This document shows positions 57,161 through 64,000 of a stretch of DNA of 64,000 nt, piece by piece. The translations under genes and the position numbers were made by a program. The notes under the pieces were generated by a model, which made no database searches, was not told where the DNA came from, and saw only the letters and a program-made list of their open reading frames with translations. The DNA is from Macrocystis pyrifera. Taxonomy: Eukaryota > Sar > Phaeophyceae > Laminariales > Laminariaceae. The stretch spans positions 3,286,001-3,350,000 of the forward strand of contig JASSKH010000021.1 of the NCBI GenBank assembly GCA_031763025.1, given 5' to 3'. How positions within the stretch are numbered: position 1 is the first letter of the stretch; the number at the start of each line of letters is the position of its first letter.

Positions 57161-57635
57161 GCTGTACATATATATCCCCTTCCTTGGTCTCGTTTTAGAT
57201 AGTCCGATGCGTTTTATATACTGCTGCTGTACTTACTGTATTATAGTAAGTACTGGTCGCATGCATAGGTCGCATGCCTATAGCGAATTCATGTTTCCAG
57301 TGACGACGTAAAACCATATGCGTACGTACGTATAGTAGTAGATAAAACCCTTTTGTGGGGTTATTGGCAATAGGACCGAGTACGAATGAATACGTAAGCT
57401 ATCGGAGTATCGACCTCCACGAGCGAAGCACAGCAGAAGATTTCTGTACCGAATCCGTCAGTACAACGACCGCGTACGGTACATCTTATCAAGAGTCGTG
57501 TATCGTTGTATCTTCCCCCTCGTATACGTAAAAGCTTTGATAACAGGGAATGAACGTACTTTGTAAATCCATGTAGATCAACGATCAATTCCCAACCAAA
57601 TCAGAGAGAAAACACCTTCCTTGTACAAGTGATAT

Positions 57636-57737
57636 TACGGGGGTCCATAGTTAACAGGACCTATGGTATACATAAAAACCTATATATTTACCTATTTTAC
57701 TAACAATATTTGGTCCTCTTTTCTATGATCCCTCGTA
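57636..57737. mobile_element. MITE, TA-target family, copy 6
   Basis: Inverted ends from 57638 (CGGGGGTCCATAGTTAACAG) and to 57735 lie between TA dinucleotides, 98 bp. It is closest to the copy at 30339-30437 (shared 'gttaacaggacctatggt'). Confidence 0.8.
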
Positions 57738-58133
57738 GTAGCAGTTTCTCCCTCGATCTGTCGTTTCGGTTAAGGTCTTCTTGTGTTTTGCGTATATTAC
57801 GTCGTTCTTCAAAATGTCTTCTCACATAATGATACTGGACCTCACGCGGGCCACACCAAATTCCCCGATTTCCATTGTTGTATCACCGAATTACATAGTT
57901 GCTGTCAACAACACAAGCGAACACGCACACCACGAGCCCTGTTGTTTGTGGTATGGGGTGACTTTACAAGGGTTTGCGGATATCTGACTGTTTCATGTAT
58001 GATGGGGTTTCGTACTGTGCATCGAGGCACTATTTCATATTCCTCGAGAGTTGAGGTTGGCTCTTTTCAATCAACTACTCGCCCACAGAGAGTCTGCGCA
58101 ATAGTTAACTGCCGCACCAGCAGAGCGACCCAC

Positions 58134-58341
58134 CTCGCCAAGGCTTGAGCCCGTTTTTTGGTAAATCCGGTGTGCTGGGAAGGGTCGAAGGTTGCCTCGG
58201 GTTCGGACGAAGTTGCTCCAGCCGTTCCGCGTATTCTCCCCCGACGGTTCAGGCGCGACGATCCATGCGATACTGAAGACAAAGCCAATCATGGTAGCGG
58301 CGACGACCATCATCCACCACCAGGAACTACTGCTGCTCCTC
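58134..58341 (-). CDS. Candidate membrane-anchor exon
   Basis: Between an acceptor CATCTAG (AG at 58343-58342) and a donor GGCGAG|GTGGGT, the minus strand reads RRSSSSS followed by a hydrophobic segment (MMVVAATMIGFVFSIAWIVA) and a polar stem. This is the layout of a type II signal anchor in a Golgi glycosyltransferase. It ends in phase 0. It lies upstream of the DUF288-GT31 gene on the same strand and could supply its missing anchor across a long intron, but that is inference. An independent small membrane protein is also possible. Confidence 0.3.
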
Positions 58342-58542
58342 CTAGATGATCCATGTTGGCAGCTGAGGGGAAGAGAGTCGATACACGAAAAGGCGGGACG
58401 GGTACCACAGAGTAAATAAAAAATAACCAAAGTTTAAGAGACAAAACGCGGCTCACACGTTTGAAATCGAAATACGTTTTTTTACAACAAATAATGTTCA
58501 GCGCCGGGCTTTCAATTTTAAAACTGCAGTGCTTCTACGTAG

Positions 58543-58583
58543 TTTGTCCCCAAAACGGGACTGCTGTAGTACGAAAAGGGTTG
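58543..58583. mobile_element. Half of a piggyBac-like MITE
   Basis: 'tttgtccccaaaacgggact' and the following bases to 'aaaagggttga' match the right half of the element at 55727-55815. No left half is present. Confidence 0.6.
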
Positions 58584-58639
58584 ATACCAGGTATGCATGC
58601 GATACAATGGGCTATTAATAGACGAAAACCAGGGTTTGA

Positions 58640-58800
58640 AGCGTTCTACGATAGAGATTCACCCGAAATTTTCTGAGGCTCCTCACTTGACCTTAAGGAG
58701 CTCCACACCTCACCCGAAAAAATGACCTCAGCAAAAATCAAATTGGATCCCGATGAATAATCCCGTGTCCTAACTATACGAAATGTCGTCTTTCGAAATA
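58640..58800 (+). repeat. Interspersed repeat, copy 2
   Basis: Matches 52537-52700, sharing 'ttctacgatagag', 'attttctgaggctc' and 'cacttgaccttaaggagctc'. Boundaries are estimated from where identity fades. Confidence 0.65.
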
Positions 58801-59094
58801 AGATTGGCATTGCGACGATTTGGGGTTAGGGAACCCTGTCACTCAGAATACAATTTAGCGGAAATGTTCTACCTCTATCTATTGTAGAACGCGTCGTTTG
58901 TATAAACGGAGTAGTCTACAGTCGTATGTATATAATTTTTCTTAAGGTGGAAATTCTGAATGCCTTGGGACCACAATACCCCAACGTAACGCAAAAACAG
59001 AAATATCTGGCGAGAAGAAAATAATGAAAAAAAACAGTCGGTAACGGGTTAGCCTGAGTTCATAGAACAACACCTGGGCCAAATTTCAGGGTCC

Positions 59095-59935
59095 ATCTCC
59101 AAGAAACGGAGAGGACGTCAGACGACCGCCTCGCTTAGCCAGAAAGTTCGAAAACTGAATGAAGCCCGAGGTGAATGGGACCCTGCTGCACGGGTGAGTG
59201 GCGTGGGCACTTTGCCAAGCTTCTAACGGCTCACCAAGTCCTCCTGCGAGTCATTGCCTTCCAGCGCCGATTTTGTGCTGACCACGCCACCGTCTCGTAC
59301 GCGAAGGCCCTCAAAATGACACGTTGCCAGAGCATCGAAACGATCATCCGTAAACGGCGGCTCTACTTTGCGGGGGCTGTGGCACGACAAATCAAGGAGC
59401 GATTACCCAGTCGGGTAATGTTCGGGGCGATGGCTGGCGGGGAGAAACCAAGACCTGGCGGACAGGTCAATACTTCGCATGGATGGATAGTCGAAAACCT
59501 TACGAAGTTCCGAGTCACCGAAGGGTCAACGGAACACACCCCCTTGGTGTTTGGAGTTGAGACCGCACTGTGGTCCACTGCAGCAAAAAAGGCGAGGAAA
59601 TGGTACCGGAGAGTCCTTGAAGCAGCCCAACGGTTCATGGCGAGTTGGCACGAAGATGGGGCACAACTGAGTAGGCAACGCCGCGCATCCGCCGTGGGTG
59701 GTGCCCAAGGAAATGGGGGGGGGGGGGGGGCAACAGGAGTAGAAGGAAACCCAACCAACGGAACGCGGGTAGGGGGGGGGGCGACACGAGGAGTATAAGA
59801 GAACCGCGTGGACGAAAGTAGAGAGGGGACGGCAGACAAGGTAGCAAGGCACCAGGCCGACAATATGTAGTTAACTCTGTATAACATGTATATGCTACTC
59901 GTGCCGCCAACTTCTGCAGCTGGTTTGAACGCGGT
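59095..59935 (+). mobile_element. LINE, 5'-truncated copy
   Basis: The region aligns with 63545-64000 of the larger LINE: AHQVLLRVIAFQRRFCADH, SYAKALKMTRCQSIET and IRKRRLYFAGAVARQ are the conserved C-terminal block after the reverse transcriptase. The frame (59175-59798) continues about 200 codons, ending in a Gly-rich tail near a run of 18 Gs. A short deletion near 59210 removes sequence present in the larger copy. The 3' untranslated tail with 'gacggcagacaaggtagcaa' follows. A LINE of this kind would mobilise itself and perhaps the SINEs here. Confidence 0.75.
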
Positions 59936-60089
59936 CTCCTCTTGTCTTCTTTTTTTTTGCGAATAATCCTCCGTGATTTTCATTTTTTAAACTTCGTCTT
60001 TCTTTCTTCGATCCTTACAAAAGGAGTCGTGTGGCGTTGATGGATGAACAGCTACCTTTGCTTGTTTCGTATTGTGTGATGCACCCTCT

Positions 60090-60240
60090 ACGGGGGTGGG
60101 GCGTAGTTGACGAAAGCAGGACGGAGACGGCAGACAGGGTAGCAAGGTACCAGATTGAGTTGTAGGGAGAACCTGGCTATGCTACTGTAGTACCACAAAC
60201 TGCTGCGGCTACCTGGAGGGTGTATTGTGCTTCGGTTTGT
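60090..60240 (+). mobile_element. LINE 3' tail, copy 3
   Basis: 'ttgacgaaagcaggacggag', 'cagacagggtagcaaggtac' and 'aaactgctgcggctacctgg' match the LINE tail. No coding part is attached. A family B SINE-like fragment follows 35 bp later. Confidence 0.65.
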
Positions 60241-60274
60241 GTGTTTTTTTCCTTGGTTCTTAGTATTTCTCTGC

Positions 60275-60457
60275 TTATATGTGTGTGTTATTCGCATTAA
60301 TCCGTTCATTCTACCCGTCGACATCCAGCACAACCAGTGTCCGTGCCGATTCTTCACTCCTATTAATAGAAGAGATGCAAGTTTTGTGGTCACAAAAGTA
60401 CGCCACAGAGATATTACATAGTTGTGCAGTAAGCAGAGTAGACAACGCAATGCCACC
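60275..60457 (-). mobile_element. SINE-like element, family B, copy 3, truncated
   Basis: Same orientation as the copy at 2544-2873. The TG run at 60279 is the CA tail of the minus-strand element. Identity is lost after about 180 bp, so the 5' part is missing. Confidence 0.6.
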
Positions 60458-60579
60458 TAACCCATCGTACCTTTGGCCTACCCCGTCCTTGAGGTGGGCG
60501 GAAGGAGTCAGCCAGGACCTGCAACGGTCTAGCGACAGTCACACGAGCGTCGAGCCTCGGGCTGGATAAAGGGGAAACC

Positions 60580-63500
60580 TTGCGCGGCCTGGCTGATGGC
60601 CTGCTCACTTTGAGGACCGCGTGGGGTGATGTTTTTTCTTCTCAACTCCGACGCCAAGGAGTTCATCTCCGAGGCCAGGCAGATACATCACAGCAGAGAG
60701 CGCTACATGGGCAGCGGGGGGTGCGGAGAGGCTTATCACAGCGTGAGTACGCATACACGACAGGAAGGACGGGAGTGTCGGCGTTGGCTGGGACGGCTGC
60801 ACCCAGTCAACGAACACCAAGGCACGTATCGGGCTATACGAAACAGAGAGCCGAATTCGTCATAGCGAATAAAAAGAAACAAAAGAAGCAGAAGAGGAGG
60901 AGGGCACGAGCCTCACGTCGGCTGGCAAACAAAGCTGCACGTGAGGTACGTAAGAGACAGAAGGGGGCACTTGTGGCGGTAGTGACCTACAATGCGCGCA
61001 CCCTGGCTGTAATGGGGGAGAACAGGTATGGACATGACGAGCGTGTACTGGCGAAGGGCCAGCAGCTCGTCTGTCACTTCATTGGTCTCCAAGAGGAGTC
61101 CGGCAGCACGGCGTTCCGTGCGGCAGGTTATCGCGTCTCTTGCTAAGGTCAGGCAAGAATAGATGTCGGGCAAGGGCTGTACGGAGTAGGTCTAGCTGTC
61201 AAGGAGTTGTTGTGCAGCAAGTCTGTGTACCCACACCAGTTTACAACGTATTGACGAACGTTTTGTGTCTATGCGCTTTGAGCTGGCTGGTAAATGCGAG
61301 GCAGTTAATTTCGTCGTCGCGTATGCTCCAAATAATTGCGTCAAAGACGCCGAACTGAAACTTATTTTCTGGCAGAAGCTGGAGGACTTGGAACAGCTTC
61401 CGACGAAAGAATGCCTGTGTATACTGATCGATGCCAACGCTCGAACCGCAGAGGATAGAAGTGTGCGGTGATGATGAATGTAGAGTGCTTGGAGCATATG
61501 GACGTGATGTTAGCAACGACAATGGTTAAAGATTCTGTCGTTCGCCACCAATTGCACGGGTAGATCTCACCAACGCGTTTTCCAGCACGCGCAAGGGTGG
61601 AATACCGCGTTCACACAACGGCACCAGCCCGAATGACCGTATGCGGATCGACTACATCCTAACCCGCCAAGCCCATCGACCTAGAGTACATGATGTTAAA
61701 GTCGTCCCACAGCCTTCGCCCCTAGCTAAGGCCGACTCAGAGCACAACATTTGGTACATCAAAGTCCGACTCAGTGGTCAGTTTGCACCCAACAAACACG
61801 AAAACCCCGAGAACACCGAGAGATCGAGAGGTAGCTTTTTATGTCCGATGAACAGTGCCGTCAACGAGTAGTCAAGAGGGTCGTTTCCACTTTCACTCTC
61901 AATCAGCTCATCCAGCCCCGTAGTACAGTTGGCATGGTTTGAGTTTTTCACCACGGCTATTCTTGATGCGGTCGAAAAAGACGTACCACCCCCCGCACGC
62001 CACCACCCCAGACATAGATGGTGTGAATCTGCCCAAACCATGGCCGAAAAATGGACAGCGAGGGAGCATGCACGACGATTCTTGGGTGCCCATCCCCGGG
62101 ATAGAAGCGCGTGGAAGACACTGAGATCTGCATGTGCGAACCTGCATGAAGTGATTGCCGCATGACTACATGCGTACTTCGAAGAGTACCTCGCCGACAC
62201 CGAACGACTTATAGAGAACAATGACTAGAGGGGATTTTATGAGCATCTGAAACCTACGGTGGGATTAGAAGGTACTAAAGCGAGAAGCGAGCAGTTTATT
62301 AGGGAAGAGAGCGGCACCCTGTTGTGAGATAAAGTGCGAATTCGTGAACGGTGCGAGGGGTTCTGCCACAAACTCTGGAACACGAAATCGCTGAAACTCG
62401 ATACCACGATCATCAACCTCTTGCCACCGCGACCGCTCAACTGTCACTCGGAGATGAACCATCTATGGGCGACATGACGGAAGCACTCAAGGGCATGTCG
62501 ACTTGATTGAAAGCTGTTGGGCCAGATGGCCTCCAGGCCGAACTCTTCAAACTAGACCATCCCGCATTCGCCCAGGGCTTTCACAGCATCCTTGCCAATG
62601 TTTGGGTAACAGGAGAGGTCCCCCAGCAATGGAAAGATGCGATCATCTAGGTCCTTTACAAAAAGAAGGACCAAACTGATTGAAACAACTACAGAAGGCA
62701 CGCAGGCAAGGTGTTGTTGAAAATCGTCCCGTGCCACCTTTGCAGCTACTCCGAGACCGAGGTATTACTCCCGAATAACAGTGCAGCTTCCGCCCCGCAC
62801 GAGCAACGATCGGTAACAGGGCGATATGTTGCTCGTCGTGCGCCGGTTGCAAGAGCTCGGACGACAGAGGAAAATCCCCTGCACGTGTGCTCTATCGATC
62901 TCCAGAAAACGTACGACTCTGTCGACCGAGAGCTGCTGTGCAAGGTACCCACACGCGCTGGCGTACTCACAATGTTCCGCAATCTCCACAACGGCATGCG
63001 GGCTGGCTTGCGTACGGATGACGGCGAGCACTCGGAATGGTTTGAAGTTACACATGGGCTGCGACAAGGCTGCGTCCTATCACCGTTACTGTTCAGCGTG
63101 TTCTTCGCTGCTGCATTACACGTACTGGCACGCTTGAGCAAGTACGAAGCCGTCGTCGGGAGTTTGGTTCAACTCAATGATGATGGCGTAGTCGGAACCG
63201 AGGAGCCGGAGCCGTTGGCATGCGTGCAAAGGGCTGTATGGGGCATTGTACGCCGATGACGCAGGGGTTGTCTCGAAGCCGCCAGCTGAAGGGCTCGCGA
63301 AAATGATGACGGTCATCGTGACTGTCCTCGAAGCAGCAGGCCTCACGGTACCGGAAATGAAGGCGGAGACAACGCATTACCAACACCAGACCAGACAACC
63401 CTCGTCCCACCGCTCGTCGTCGAAGCAGCCGGCCAGAGGTATAAAACAGACGGCCCAGTTCTTAGTAGGCGGCACTATCCTCGAAAACGTTGACTTCTCG

Positions 63501-64000
63501 CTCGAAATCGACCGATGGATCCGTTTCATGCGGGCATACCTCAAACGCTTCGGCCCGGAGTTGTATGATAGGACGACCGCCTCCCTCAGCCTGAAAGTCC
63601 GCATGCTGAAGGCCGGGGTTCTTGAGACGCTGCTATATGGGTGTGTGACGTGGACTTTCGGAGCGGAACACTTTGCCAAGCTTCGAACGGCTCACCACCA
63701 AGTCCTCCTGCGAGTCATTGGCTTCCAACGCCGACTTTGCGCTGACCACGCCACTCTCTCGTACGCCAAGGCCCTCAAGATGACACGTTGCAAGAGCATC
63801 GAAGCGACCATCCGTAAACGGCGGCTCTTTTTCGCGGGGGGTGTCACACGGCAAAGCAAGGAGCGATTACCCAGTCGGGCAATGTTCAGGACGATGGCTG
63901 GCGTGCAGAACTCGAGACCTGGCAGACAGTTTGAGACTTGGGCACGGCTGCGTAGTCGAAGACCTTAGGGAGTTCCGAGCCACCGAAGGGTCAACGGAAC
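60580..64000 (+). mobile_element. LINE with endonuclease and reverse transcriptase, decayed, continuing past the window
   Basis: A frame at 60580-61146 ends in a Lys/Arg-rich stretch and the start of an APE-type endonuclease (VVTYNARTLAV, HFIGLQEES), then stops. The endonuclease resumes in other frames (FVVAYAPNNC, ILIDANART, RIDYILTRQ, SEHN). Reverse transcriptase motifs follow: AVGPDGLQAELFK near 62517, VPQQWKDAII, CSIDLQKTYDSVDREL (62893-62940), GLRQGCVLSPLLF (63060-63095) and MYADDAGVVS (63246-63275). The C-terminal block VLLRVIGFQRR...IRKRRLFFAGG ends at 63968. Several stops and frame changes make this copy inactive. The element type is an endonuclease-bearing non-LTR retrotransposon. 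Confidence 0.8.

Overview
This window is eukaryotic nuclear DNA. It has no operons or ribosome binding sites, it has spliced coding exons separated by introns of 0.5-4.7 kb, and most of it is transposable elements and their remnants. The host exons encode glycosyltransferases of a DUF288/STELLO-like and a GT31 type. Together with the intron sizes and the LINE, Ty1/copia, Ty3/gypsy and tyrosine-recombinase elements, this suggests a stramenopile, perhaps a brown alga. That placement is inference.

Layout. 1-770: a tandem pair of 427-bp units. 2203-2885: two adjacent SINE-like insertions, one with a 12-bp target duplication. 4269-7410: a broken Ty3/gypsy remnant. 7987-16829: nested tyrosine-recombinase retroelements, where a plus-strand DIRS/Ngaro-like element of about 7.2 kb sits inside the recombinase gene of an older minus-strand one. 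17590-17984: a short unrecognised coding remnant. 18100-21093: a 2.1-kb foldback transposon built from GGAAGT motifs, with a SINE inserted in it and flanked by small TA-target MITEs. 22153-25000: two candidate terminal exons facing each other and two tandem-repeat fields. 26095-30300: a broken Ty1/copia element on the minus strand. 30740-33250: a CCATGG foldback, a 284-bp tandem duplication, tRNA-like or LTR-like repeats, and a non-autonomous hAT-like element filled with GGGTC repeats. 36365-38068: a second GGAAGT foldback element in the opposite orientation, which preserves the site that is still empty of the SINE. 38325-38960: another tandem duplication.

The best host gene lies on the minus strand from 49946 to 40850. 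Five exons with matching GT-AG borders and compatible phases would encode about 859 residues: a DUF288/STELLO-like glycosyltransferase domain followed by a GT31 beta-1,3-galactosyltransferase-type domain. One surplus base in a six-G run in exon 4 interrupts the frame. Two of its introns contain C runs of 54 and 26 nt (read on the coding strand). A possible membrane-anchor exon lies upstream at 58341-58134.

50000-64000 is mostly repeats: several copies of a LINE 3' tail, a small piggyBac-like MITE with TTAA targets, further SINE-like copies, a 5'-truncated LINE at 59095-59935, and a longer decayed LINE with endonuclease and reverse transcriptase from about 60580 to beyond the window end. Large stretches (771-2202, 2886-4268, 21094-22152, 25000-26094, 33251-36364, 38970-40849, 49950-54424) hold no gene I can support.
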